The notes beneath the pieces were generated by a model, which had not been told where the DNA came from, made no database searches, and saw only the letters and a program-made list of their open reading frames with translations. Below are positions 9,882-19,816 of a DNA stretch of 64,000 nt, one piece after another (position 1 is the stretch's first letter; each line of letters starts with the position of its first letter). The stretch is from NCBI GenBank assembly GCA_009192285.1, contig WBVU01000009.1, positions 2,232,001-2,296,000 of the forward strand, read 5' to 3'. This DNA is from Morchella semilibera (taxonomy: Eukaryota; Ascomycota; Pezizomycetes; Pezizales; Morchellaceae). The translations under genes and the position numbers were made by a program.

Positions 9882-12662
9882 ATGGATCACTATCCTGTAA
9901 TAGAACGGGAAAGTAGGTTCTACATTGATCCGATATACCCTTCCATCAATCGATATCTTCATACCGTCAAGATCATCCCGGTCTATGGTGAAAACGCAAG
10001 GATATTTCCATCGTGGCCTGACAGAAATTCTATTCGGGTTTGCGCAGTCTTCGATTCTTTCACGCTTGAGCTGGTGATATTTTTCTTCGACGCCATAGCC
10101 GCTGGTCCTGGTAAACAAGATAAACAGTTTATGGAAAAAGTTGTTATAGCTCCTTCATTCTTCATTCCTGTCGGTGATGAAGGGCGCTTTCATATAACCC
10201 TCCAACGCCAGAGAAACGTAGAAGACAAAAGATTGGGGTCATATCGAAGTCGGTCTCCACGTGGTCAAGAATCACTTGCAAGCAAGATCGCTGGAGATTT
10301 TTATGCTGCCTTGATGGATCTAAACAATAGCGATGATAGCTATCCTTCGCTACAGCTCTGCTTCAAGATTGAAGAGGATAAGAAGATTTTTTTCCAGCGC
10401 TGGAGTGTGGCTTTTGGTCGTCGACGTGAGTTAGATACCGCCCCCCCCCCCTTTTTTTTCCCGCTAGGTAGTATATTATTTCTATATTTGAATGTTTCTA
10501 ATAAAAGCTATGAAGCGGAGAAAAGGTACCCCCGCGAGCCGCTGCTTCATCGAGGTATTGCGTTCCACTTAGAGGATCCTGATAAAATTAAACTAAATAA
10601 TTGGAAGACACCTGTCTCTCTTCAAAGTCCAAAAAACTTCAAAGGTCTAATCTCGGTATCTCTGGCGTACGAGAGGACGCAGTTGGTTTCTCAGTTGAGA
10701 TCACTATTTGAAAGAAGAGCTTTGGAAGACCTCGAGTATCATCTTGGAGATGGAGACGCCGGGGGTCCCCCCGTTTGGGAGATATTTATTCCTTACAGTA
10801 GACTTGGGGGATGTGCAATTCCTGAGTACAGAGGACTAAAGTGGCAGGCTCGAGTAATGCCCATCGGAGAACCTGCCCATGAGTCGGTCGAGGTGGCTAT
10901 TCATGATCATTCCATAAAGATGCTTCGAGAGCCGCTTCCAGCAGAAGTTCGGAAGCAACATTACAAGAGCCTCTTCAAGGAATCAAAAATGGCTGAATGG
11001 TTGAAAAACAATGAGGAGAAGAAGTACTGGTGTCTAAAATTGTTGCCTCCAGCGCATTTTTCGAAGTTTGGCCCTTCGAGGAAGATCAACCTGATAATTA
11101 TTCCAGATAGTTCCCAGTTGGATCAAACAATCTTGTCGACTCTGGAGTTTTCGGACAAAAGCTCTCCAAACTTCAACCCCTCCGAATACATAGCCATCCA
11201 AGAAATTTTCTTGGGCCATCGACTCGGCCGCCTACTTCCGGCGGAGGTTTATCAAAGAATCAAGTCCACACCCTCCAGTAATCTCCTGCCTGAACAGGTC
11301 GATATATACAGGCACGTTCTAGAGCACGATTTTACACTCGTGGATGGGGCTCCGGGAACAGGGAAGTCTATGGTAACTTCAAAAATAATATCTGATCTCA
11401 TCCAACAGGGCAAGAAGGTGCTAGTGTTGGCAACCAGCGAGGCTGCCCTAGACTTTTTGGCATCAAATGTTTTAAGTACTGTATCAAAAGAAAACTCCCA
11501 GTTCTATGAAAGTGTCACAAGAGTATACCAATATTCAGAGTCTTGGAGTCGTGACGGACCTAAACAGGAATACACATGGGGTAAAAACGGCATCCTACAG
11601 AGGTCCAGTGTTGGCATTCATCGTTTGTCAGCGAATAATTCCCGAGCAGAAAAAGATAGAATCACTAGGGCCAACGCCATTTTTATGACAACAGAGACGG
11701 CACTAAACTGCTATAAGGGTTCTGGAATTTCGAGGAGGATTTTCGACCTAATTGTCATAGACGGTGCCAATACGATTAATGAGGGTTTAGCACTAAAACT
11801 CTCTAGACAACCTTTCTCAAATTCATTCCGTTGGCTAGTCATTGGTTGTTCAAAGGGTATCGAACCTACATACTTGGTTGAGGATTTTAGGAAAATGGAA
11901 ATATGTAGTTCATGGTTTAAACGTCTCCTGAGACACCCAGAGTTCCTCCTTAACCCCCTTCGGCTCACTAGGCAGATGCGTTGTAGCGAAACCCTATACC
12001 AGCCGGTCAACGACATGTATTTCAACAAAGCGGTTACAATGGTACCCGATATTCCTGTTGGTCAGGGTCCCGAGTTGTGTGTGGGGTTTATCAATACTGC
12101 TAGCATTTGCAAGCCTACGCACAATGTGGCCGACTACGACGAAGAGTTGCTGGAAATGGAGAAGTACAGAGTGGAACAGGTAGTGCTTTTCGATGCGCTA
12201 AGAAAAATTGCCAATTTTTCACCAAACGCCTCAATTGTCATCCTTTGCTATTGCAGGCCGCAGGAAGTACTCATTCAGGCCAAGTTAGCCAACATGCGCG
12301 GAATCCGAAAGCCTCCCTCTGGGAAAGTTCTTGTTTCAACTGTTGAAGATTTCGCTGATAGAGAGGCCGATTATGTAATTGTTCACCTACCCCTCTGGAG
12401 AAATTCATACGCAGAGTATGCGGAGCACGGGAAATTCGTGACTGCTATGACGCGTGGAAGGAAAGGAATTTTTGTGGTTGGAAATAAACAGGAGTTAAAG
12501 AGATCTGAGAGGCTTAGGGGCTTCTGGGATAGGAATCCGTGGAACTACTGGCTGGCATGGTTGAAGAACTCCGCCAATGGAGCTATTTACAACGATATCG
12601 CGAGTTTTGATCTGGAAGCTCAGCCAAATCTCATGACTACTACCCAAGGGGATAGAGAATAA
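9882..12662 (+). CDS. UPF1-like superfamily 1 helicase with degenerate motifs
   Basis: A single long ORF of 926 codons. Motif I is intact (GAPGTGKS, about residues 488-495). Other SF1/UPF1-group landmarks are a motif IV-like LTRQMRC, a motif V-like VSTVEDFADREADYVIV and a motif VI-like AMTRGRKGIFVVGN (about residue 855). Motif II reads IDGAN where the family has DEAA/DEAS, so the catalytic glutamate is missing. Motif III reads IGCSKGIEP where GDxxQL is expected. The protein may bind nucleotide but hydrolyse it poorly. The N-terminal 480 residues show no domain I recognise. The stretch 10426-10515 (GTGAGT, poly-C and poly-T, CTAAT, AG) is a probable 90-nt in-frame intron, which would give 896 aa. 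The ATG follows an A-rich context, with only non-coding sequence before it. Confidence 0.88.
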   Translation: MDHYPVIERESRFYIDPIYPSINRYLHTVKIIPVYGENARIFPSWPDRNSIRVCAVFDSFTLELVIFFFDAIAAGPGKQDKQFMEKVVIAPSFFIPVGDEGRFHITLQRQRNVEDKRLGSYRSRSPRGQESLASKIAGDFYAALMDLNNSDDSYPSLQLCFKIEEDKKIFFQRWSVAFGRRRELDTAPPPFFFPLGSILFLYLNVSNKSYEAEKRYPREPLLHRGIAFHLEDPDKIKLNNWKTPVSLQSPKNFKGLISVSLAYERTQLVSQLRSLFERRALEDLEYHLGDGDAGGPPVWEIFIPYSRLGGCAIPEYRGLKWQARVMPIGEPAHESVEVAIHDHSIKMLREPLPAEVRKQHYKSLFKESKMAEWLKNNEEKKYWCLKLLPPAHFSKFGPSRKINLIIIPDSSQLDQTILSTLEFSDKSSPNFNPSEYIAIQEIFLGHRLGRLLPAEVYQRIKSTPSSNLLPEQVDIYRHVLEHDFTLVDGAPGTGKSMVTSKIISDLIQQGKKVLVLATSEAALDFLASNVLSTVSKENSQFYESVTRVYQYSESWSRDGPKQEYTWGKNGILQRSSVGIHRLSANNSRAEKDRITRANAIFMTTETALNCYKGSGISRRIFDLIVIDGANTINEGLALKLSRQPFSNSFRWLVIGCSKGIEPTYLVEDFRKMEICSSWFKRLLRHPEFLLNPLRLTRQMRCSETLYQPVNDMYFNKAVTMVPDIPVGQGPELCVGFINTASICKPTHNVADYDEELLEMEKYRVEQVVLFDALRKIANFSPNASIVILCYCRPQEVLIQAKLANMRGIRKPPSGKVLVSTVEDFADREADYVIVHLPLWRNSYAEYAEHGKFVTAMTRGRKGIFVVGNKQELKRSERLRGFWDRNPWNYWLAWLKNSANGAIYNDIASFDLEAQPNLMTTTQGDRE
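10426..10515 (+). other. Probable in-frame intron in the helicase gene
   Basis: GTGAGT donor, a poly-C/poly-T tract, CTAAT branch-like site at 10498-10502 and an AG at 10514-10515. The length of 90 nt keeps the frame, which hides the intron from ORF calling. The homopolymers would otherwise encode a low-complexity PPPFFF insert. A 42-nt alternative (acceptor at 10467) is possible but short. Confidence 0.55.
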
Positions 12663-14510
12663 TTATCAACCTAAATAGGGAAATTGCGGTTGTGACTAGA
12701 AACCCAACGCTAGACACGATAAATCTAGTTGATGGTTGCGGTTACACCTGTATGATAAAATAAAATTGTAGGAGTCATTGTCAGATTGTGTTGGTTTTTG
12801 AGGGACTTGACGGCAGGGCCCTAAATACAATACACGTGCTCATAATAGACCCCTGGCCCCTTTGAATTATTATTATTAGAGCTTCTTTGCAGCTTGGCAT
12901 TAGAGCGAGGATGGCGAGACTTGGCAGTTTTTGCTAGTGGATTGGTGCAGATCTTTTGGCTAGAATTCTGATTCGTGAGCCAAGCCTCGCCATCCACCGC
13001 TCTATATGGATTTTCGTTGATTTTGGGGGAGCCAGATATTGCTTGCCACTGATCGGCATTACCCAGTTTTTGGTGAGAAAAGAAACTCAACCCCAAAGTA
13101 AATGAATGATTTTTACCATCAACGCTGTTGCTAAATTCTTGAAGATTTTATACAAGGTATATTTGTTAGTATAAAAAGTTCCCATGAAAAAAGATCTCCA
13201 TTTGGTGGTTCTACAAATGTTAGAAGAAGTGGAGGTCTAATTTAGCGATTTGCCTCTCTCCTGGAGTCAAATGCAAGGCTTATAATTCCTTGGCTAATTA
13301 ATGCCAAATGTGGCTGGAATGGATCCGGATCCCTCAGCGCAAAGACGTCTCTATCTATTATAAACGGGCACATGGTAAATATCATCGCCCTAGTCTCGGA
13401 GGCCGTGCCATACCATAGATGTGGCCACAGGTGTATGTACAGTATGAAAAAATGGGGTGAAATCACTACCATGGGACTACGGAATTTAATGACAAATACC
13501 GAATTAAACCGGCATTAGAGGAAGTGTACTGTACAAATACCGTATTCTTACCGCATTTCTAGCGTATCAACGGGAATACCGTAGTGATCCCACCCCTCTT
13601 TTTGGTACTGTATTATGCACAGTTATGCATAGGTATATGTATATATATATGTATTCAATATAAACTACCGCCATTACTCGAAAAATTGGCTATGCAAATG
13701 AGATCAAAGTTACTATAAGCAGACCTGATCTACGCCCTACAGCCAATGAAGGAGGTAATCCCTAGCCGGAGATAGCCAATTTTTCGAGTTTTTGCGGTAT
13801 TCCAATCGATCGATCAGAAAAAGTTATTTCTCAGCAATGGGCAATGCGAGTGATGATTGGTGATGAATTTTTTTTTTTTTTACGATTACTCACAATCTTT
13901 AGATAGCGTTTGAGTATGCCTCGCCTGACAAATAATATTCTGGCTCATTGTAGTTCGAGGGTAAGGACCAGCTGTTATTTCTAAGCTTTCGGGTTGGCTA
14001 TGCTAAAGCCGAGTCTCGCAGTGACAAGCGAGTATCGGCAAGTGCAGTGTCTTCCATCGATTGGTTGAATGAACCTCAAGCTGCACTTATATTAACACCC
14101 CCGCGACTTGGTCTAGAAATATGGTTTTTATATCTACTCCGCGGTATTTAAAGTAAAAGAGATCATATGCGCCCCCCTAGGGCCAATTAGAAGTCCTATC
14201 GGATCGCTCGGTAAACAACCTCTACGGCCAAAGAAGATGCCAGCCCCATTTTCATTATAGTATGGCCTATAATTACATGTAGGTACGTATACATATATGA
14301 ATGGCTGCGCAGCCCCACAAATGGCCAGAACCACAACTCACTACCATATATACAGAGCAGAAACCATGAACGAGGCTGACTGTTAAGAAGTCCGCCGAGT
14401 CAGATGCTGCTGCGGAAAGGTGCTTCAGTGGTATAAAACTAAGCTTATGATTCCTTCTATATAGTACTACTGTCTCAAAAGTACTGAGACATTTCGAGGT
14501 GCTTGGTCGC
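12663..14510. other. Intergenic with decayed inverted-repeat element
   Basis: A 91-codon minus-strand ORF at 12821-13096 has ordinary composition but no recognisable family, and I do not call it. The stretch about 13480-13810 holds repeated AATACCG-type motifs and a nested inverted repeat that is listed separately. TACATGTA occurs at 14274. Confidence 0.45.
13573..13803. repeat. Nested inverted-repeat element
   Basis: The outer arms are GGAATACCG (13573-13581) and its complement (13795-13803). The inner arms are ACTCGAAAAATTGGCTA (13676-13692) and its perfect 17-bp complement (13773-13789). Similar AATACCG motifs recur just upstream, at 13493-13550. This looks like a small non-autonomous element or two nested ones. 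Confidence 0.5.
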
Positions 14511-14570
14511 TATACTGTCGCTGTTCCCTATACTCTACCGCTGTTCCCTATGCTCTGTCGCTGTTCCCTC
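14511..14570. repeat. Three 20-bp tandem repeats
   Basis: Three adjacent copies of a 20-bp unit share the core CGCTGTTCCCT, at 14511-14530, 14531-14550 and 14551-14570. They end about 140 bp upstream of the start of the HeLo-like gene. They could be promoter elements or a minisatellite. Confidence 0.7.
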
Positions 14571-14710
14571 AATTAGAAAGGTGGAATAACACATTACTGG
14601 ATCAACTCGTGGTCGCGAGCTGGCCACTGCTAGTATCCTGTACTGGTCACGTATTGATTTTCCTATTAGCAGATCAAGCCTATGTAATATATCTTCAGAC
14701 ACCCGAAGTT

Positions 14711-15544
14711 ATGGATCCGGTTTCAGTTGTCGGCCTCGTAGCCAGCATTTTCGGAATCATTCAGGCTGTTGGAACGCTTGTCTTTCTTGTCAGAAGGTAC
14801 ATCGAGCGGTCCAGGACTCCACCACATCTTCTAGCACTCAAGGATACTCTCGAATCCTTCATAAAGGCTCTGGAAACTTTCAAGACTGCCCTTGAAGCCC
14901 TAAAAGAATTTGCGGACAAGAACCCCAAGTCTAGAGCGTTCGCGCTACTCAATAACTCACATGGACCATTCTTGGGGTGTGGGAAGGCCTTGGAACTGAC
15001 GCTGGAGAAACTGAAGCCTGCCCGCGGCCTGAAGGCGGTCTTCAAGAGACCAAAGTGGCCGATTTCGCAGGAGGAAACTTCACAGCTTACAAGATGGGTA
15101 GTGAAGCAGACGAGGGTATTTCAAGCTGCTGTGAAGCCAGATATGTGAGTCAAGGTAGAAAGAGTTTTTTATTTGCCTGTGTGCTGATTGAGTGAAAGGT
15201 CATTCTTGGAGAGGATTGCATTCGAAACAAACCTCGCTATACAAAGCCTTCAACGGGGATCAGAGTCTGTGTCAAAGAGTATCGGGACTAGAGTTCATAC
15301 GGCCGAACTTGCTATCCAGCAGGCGGGAGACATCTTGCACATAACAAGAGACAAAAGGGTTACTAAAAGCCCACTTCAAGAGCCAGATGAGGAGTCTAGC
15401 CTCAGCTTAGGTATGGCCCCTGTTTTGCATTTGTTGTGTCAGCTTAAGACCTAACTGTATGCAGTCCTTCGATGGCTTTATCCAGACAAAATTGCCGAAA
15501 AACAGCAACAAAAAGCTGTCGAACATAGGAAAATCAAGTCCTAA
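14711..15544 (+). CDS. Stand-alone HeLo-like/STAND N-terminal domain protein
   Basis: Three exons, 14711-15144, 15199-15410 and 15465-15544, with two 54-nt introns (CTGAT and CTAAC branch points, AG acceptors). Phases agree and the product is 241 aa. The opening MDPVSVVGLVASIFGIIQ is characteristic of the fungal N-terminal domain found at the front of STAND/NLR proteins (HeLo-like or NACHT N-terminal type). There it forms a helical bundle that mediates signalling or membrane-targeting cell death. The middle is helical and rich in Leu, Lys and Glu, and the tail is basic (EKQQQKAVEHRKIKS). There is no P-loop, NACHT or repeat domain after it, so the domain stands alone. The start at 14711 is preferred to upstream in-frame codons because the family begins here. 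A truncated NLR is an alternative, but the splice sites and tidy stop argue for a real short gene. Confidence 0.82.
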
Positions 15545-17639
15545 CCTACCATCTAGGATCTTTCCTGCCGAGACACAACTAAGCAATTTAAGATAAGTAC
15601 GATGCCATTAGGCTGGTGGGGGAGGGGGGATTGACAACTAAGAGAGGGAATGTAATTGCGTGAAGAGTCTCGTTCGTGTAATGAGGGAGAAGTGGAGACT
15701 TGTGAAAGAAGAATCCAGGGCAGACCCATCTAAAGAGCACGTGGGCCCAGCTCGGAAAAATAGAATGAATGCACTAGTTTCTTGTATGCTTGTATATGCT
15801 TGTGTTTTTAAGCTGATTTTGGAAGGATAATGCGTGGTTGCGCACGTGTGTAATTAGTGCAGTGAACCATTGAAATTCGCTGTCAGTTCCCTCCTGGTCA
15901 GCTAGATTGATTTTACTAATCTATCTCAATCTTACTATGTGATCCATTTCATAAGTACCGTTATCGTATGATAGCGCTTAAATAAGCTGACAGCATATAT
16001 ACGAATGTTACATTCAATATATACAATCACTACTGCCGAGCGCGAGGGCTTTGAGGTGTCACAACCCCCAATTTTAACGGTCCATTTAACCTTCTTTTCC
16101 TTTACTCCTACTGGAGAAGCCAAAGCTTAGTGATATGCAGGTAATGATTCAGATCGAATATCAGTTGAAAAGGGACATGAGAATTTCTGGCCACAAGATG
16201 TTTTCCAGCAAATTGAACAATACTCGGGTGTAAGTGATCAGAATCTGATAAGTGAATGTTGTAGCGAATGTGTGTGTTTATCAGATTCTGATCACTTTTT
16301 GCGACAGCCGGCGCGTATGTCTACAATTCAACAAACACACAACCCAAAAAAAGAGCGATATACAAACAGAGTCCTAAATTGTTGCTTGGGAATTAGATTA
16401 ACCTTGATGCCTAGCTACATGTAGTTTAAAAGAGTTTGTCTACCCGACCCTAATTCGTTAGGGGCGCGCGATGCTTAAAGTGTCCGGGTAATTTTGATAG
16501 CCTGTGATTTTCAACCACCACCTCTCGTGCATCCCAACAAGTAAGTTTATCTACATGTACTTGACTTTTAAGGATTAAGGTCATGTAACGTCCTGGCTCA
16601 GCACAGGCTACATACATGTAAGTAGGTACAATTGAACAAGTCCATCTTTGAAGTGCCGAAGATCGATGATTGGATAATAATCTGAAAGGCACTACATGTA
16701 TATATATTATAGTTTTAATGTAGTACCTATATGTTCTTTCTATCGATGCTGCTCGCCCGTGCCACTCTCCTGGGGTAGTAATCATTTTTTTGTCAGCATT
16801 AGCAAGTGATTGTAACGTGAACCATGATGCCGGTATCTCGGTACCTACATGTACCTACCTAGTACATTCAGTCGGTTATCGTTATTTTATCACCAGCATG
16901 ACCACTCCACCATGGATGCCGTAGCACCCGAGAATCTACTATTCTTCTCCGGCTGCTAAACCCAGGGATCAGGCTGACAGACAAAAGGGGAAATGTTATG
17001 ACTAACTAGATTTCACTCAAATTCAGTAAAGGATTGGGGGGGGTTTCGAAGAACAGGCAGCAGTCTCTGTAGGAATATGGGAAATTCGCTAAGAGCAATA
17101 TTGTTGTGTTGAGCTGGTTCTCAAATTTAAATCTATGAGGACTGTTGGTCGTGCCCCCGGGGCTAATCATGAGATTTAACTCTTTTGGAAAAAAGAGCCT
17201 CAACTATACTAGTACTAGGAGTCCGGCTCAGTGCGGGCCGGGCCCTGCTAAATTGTTACTTACATACATGTAAGTAGCAAGTGTAACGGTACTAGTGTAA
17301 ACGAGCAGGTACACACTTTGTTGATACTGCGGGCATGGTCCCAGTTCAGTTACACTAGTCCAATTTATTACCGACATTCCTATTTCAGCTACTGAAAAAA
17401 CCCTCCGAGCCATTCGATTGGTCTATTGGGGCCTGCTCGAATAACTAGTCACATCTTAATATCTTCAAGGCGTTAAGAGTTATAGCACTAGATAGTTATT
17501 AGTTACATCTCTAGGTAGAGAATTACAGCCCATTGATACCTCAGGTAATGCAGGGTCCTAGAAGGACTATTCACCAGCCCTGAAGCAGAATCCGCCAAAG
17601 GATCCCAGGAGGGGCAACTCTGTTATTATAATTTGAGAA
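15545..17639. other. Intergenic, many TACATGTA palindromes
   Basis: No supported gene. It holds a perfect 20-bp inverted repeat (16232-16297) and six TACATGTA sites, at 16416, 16552, 16613, 16693, 16846 and 17265, one of the densest groups in the window. Confidence 0.5.
16232..16297. repeat. Perfect 20-bp inverted repeat with 26-nt loop
   Basis: AAGTGATCAGAATCTGATAA at 16232-16251 pairs exactly with 16278-16297. It could be a short fold-back element. No T-run or gene context supports a terminator function. Confidence 0.65.
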
Positions 17640-17646
17640 TATAAAA
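17640..17646 (+). promoter_or_regulatory. TATA box of the secreted crystallin-like gene
   Basis: TATAAAA lies 118 bp upstream of the start at 17758, a normal distance for a fungal TATA promoter. Confidence 0.5.
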
Positions 17647-17757
17647 TCCCCACTGATTCCCACATTATCGATTCCTCACCCAGCAAGCTTCCGGTCCTTG
17701 ATCAGCTCCAATTCAACGAATCTTCAAATCAGATCACCCACATATCCAACTGCCAAA

Positions 17758-18389
17758 ATGAAGTTCACCATTTCTGCCCTTGCTGCCTTCGTCTCTCTTG
17801 TCTCCAGCGTTGCCCTCCCGGATGCGCTCCCAGAGGCAGAGCCAGGCGTCTCGATCGCGAGACGTACTGTCGGCGGAGTAAGTCTTCCCAAGCCACCGAA
17901 GCCGAGAGAGCTTCCAGAAACAAACACGACTGTGAGACTAACACGTTCAGATTTACCTCTGCGACGATATCAACTGGGGCGGCACCTGTGGTTATGCTGT
18001 TCAGCCATTGTACACCTGTATCAACATGGGCAGTGACTGGAACGACAAGATCTCGTCCTTTGGCCCCGACTCTGGTACAACTTGCTTGTTGTTTAGAAAT
18101 AGTGGCTGCAGCAACGGTCAATTTTTCGAAAAACTTAGCAATCCTGGATCTGCCGATCTGCGCAACCAGGGCATCAACGACCAGATATCTTCATTCCAGT
18201 GCTACCCAACTGGTGGAAACTCGGGACTGACCTGCTACTACTGTGCCCCCTACCAGTCGTATTGCTCGAACGTCGATTGCGTAAGTTTTCCGCTTTGTCA
18301 ATTTGATGACTGGTTACTGATGAAGCTGTTTTTAGTCTCAATGCCTGACTGGAAGTGGAACAATCGGAACCTGTTACGTCAACAACTAA
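17758..18389 (+). CDS. Small secreted cysteine-rich protein, beta/gamma-crystallin-like
   Basis: Exons are 17758-17877, 17951-18280 and 18336-18389. The introns are 73 and 55 nt with GTAAGT donors, all in phase 0, giving 167 aa. A signal peptide (about residues 1-19, ending SSVA) is followed by a short acidic, possibly cleaved propeptide ending in IARR. The mature part begins near IYLCDDINWGGTC and contains 12 cysteines. The repeated pattern of DINWGGTC, a later WNDKISSFGPDSG and a second NDQISSFQC resembles the two motif halves of beta/gamma-crystallin-fold small secreted proteins of fungi. Cleavage after RR would suit a Kex2-type protease. The role is unknown; cell-wall association, binding or an effector role are possible. 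The TATA box and splicing support expression. Confidence 0.82.
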
Positions 18390-18566
18390 TGCGTTGGCTG
18401 TTTATTTTGTATAAATTTAAAGTTTATATATAATATGATAACGAATATGGGACATAGTCTTTATAAATCTGTTTGGTGCTTGTTTGTGTTTGAATAACTC
18501 GAGTGTTGAAATGTGATAAAGAGAACTACATATATATATATGGAGCGGCAAATGTGTCAAGAGTAG

Positions 18567-18859
18567 TAAATTATTTTACCACCGGTGGTGAAAATAATAC
18601 CATGATTCATACCGATAATGCCACTTTTTATGGTAAAAGCACAGACATTTCGGCCGAAAGGGAATATAATGCCAATATATGAGCCCTATTGTCCACCGGT
18701 GGGGAAACCACTGGTGGCAGGCACTTCACCACTAGTGCACTGGGAAACCTTCATAGGTGTTTGTAGTATATAATGATAGCGCAGCATAAAGACTGAAATT
18801 TAGCTTTTACTGGAACGAGAACTGAAATTCAGCGTCTATACCACTGGTGGTAAAATTTA
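18567..18859. repeat. 293-bp element with CCACCGGTGG palindromes
   Basis: The left end TAAATTATTTTACCACCGG and the right end (complement TAAATTTTACCACCAG) form imperfect terminal inverted repeats. Inside, CCACCGGTGG-type palindromes recur near 18580, 18693, 18710 and 18842. It is a probable non-autonomous element. Confidence 0.6.
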
Positions 18860-19141
18860 GACTAACACATTTACCGCGCCATACCATAATAGTCCCTACC
18901 CACCCTACTGCCGCTTACTTAATATTTTAACACCAAATGATACTTAATTGGAGTTGATCGGCGGCATTTTAATTCTGGCACCATGTAGATCATATGATCA
19001 TACTAATCCATCACTGGATGCCCATACATGCGCCATAGTTGGCTTACTACGGCATGAACTCATTGCATAACCATAAATATTCTATTGCGACCACCGCCAG
19101 AATCGAACCGATAGCGCGCTCTGAATTTTGATTCAATAGTA

Positions 19142-19412
19142 AAGTCCCTACCCAAAAGTTTCCGTGGGGGCCTAGAAGCGGTTGGGTAGCGGGACCCATA
19201 TAAATCTACCTAGCAACGGGTTCTCTGCTAAAATATTTTATTACACCTTAACCACTTCTTTTTACCAATTCAAAAATGTGCAAAGGGCTTCTCCCAAGGG
19301 TCAAAATACTTTACCTCTGTTCATCGTTATAATTAATTGTGTTGTGGTTCTACACTTGGAACCTGGTTCCACCTAGTTTGGCCCTTTCACGAAAACTTTT
19401 GGGTAGGGACTT
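19142..19412. repeat. 271-bp MITE-like element with perfect 20-bp terminal repeats
   Basis: AAGTCCCTACCCAAAAGTTT at 19142-19161 is perfectly inverted at 19393-19412. The interior has no coding capacity. AGTCCCTACCC also occurs near 18889, suggesting another partial copy. Confidence 0.72.
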
Positions 19413-19816
19413 CACATACATACGTTTCGGATAACTGCAAGAGGCCTCTCCCATCATACATTCAATTACTCATGAGAGTCATTTATTGGTGGATCAAACA
19501 AAAAGGTTCACTTCGAACCATTTGCGTATCATCCCCAGCCTCAGTTATCGGATTTACAAACTTCCAATATAACTACATGTGTAGTGATAAGAATAAGAGG
19601 AAAGTAAAGAATACCCATTATAACTCCAGTACCAACCCCAGCCCACGGTATCTTAGCTAGAATAATTCAAAACAGAACTTATTATGCAAGAACCTGCAAA
19701 GCCTACATAATGACTAGCCATGCTCCTATTGATGTTTCCCTCAACAACCACCAGTCCAATTCGACTTTGATCTAGATAGTAACCACCGCACCATGCCCAT
19801 CTAGTCCAGGGAAACC

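Larger units (their letters stand above)
18390..19816. other. Intergenic with two MITE-like elements
   Basis: Between the crystallin-like gene and the 3' end of HUL5. Inverted-repeat elements at 18567-18859 and 19142-19412 account for about 40 percent of it. No supported gene. Confidence 0.6.

Noticed and set aside
10441-10459. Possible frameshift at the poly-C/poly-T run in the helicase
   Set aside because: The frame is open on both sides, and an in-frame intron explains the homopolymers better.
19081-19130. tRNA-like B-box (GGTTCGATTCT) on the minus strand
   Set aside because: A T-arm-like stem can be drawn, but no matching acceptor stem, D-arm or anticodon arm is found upstream.
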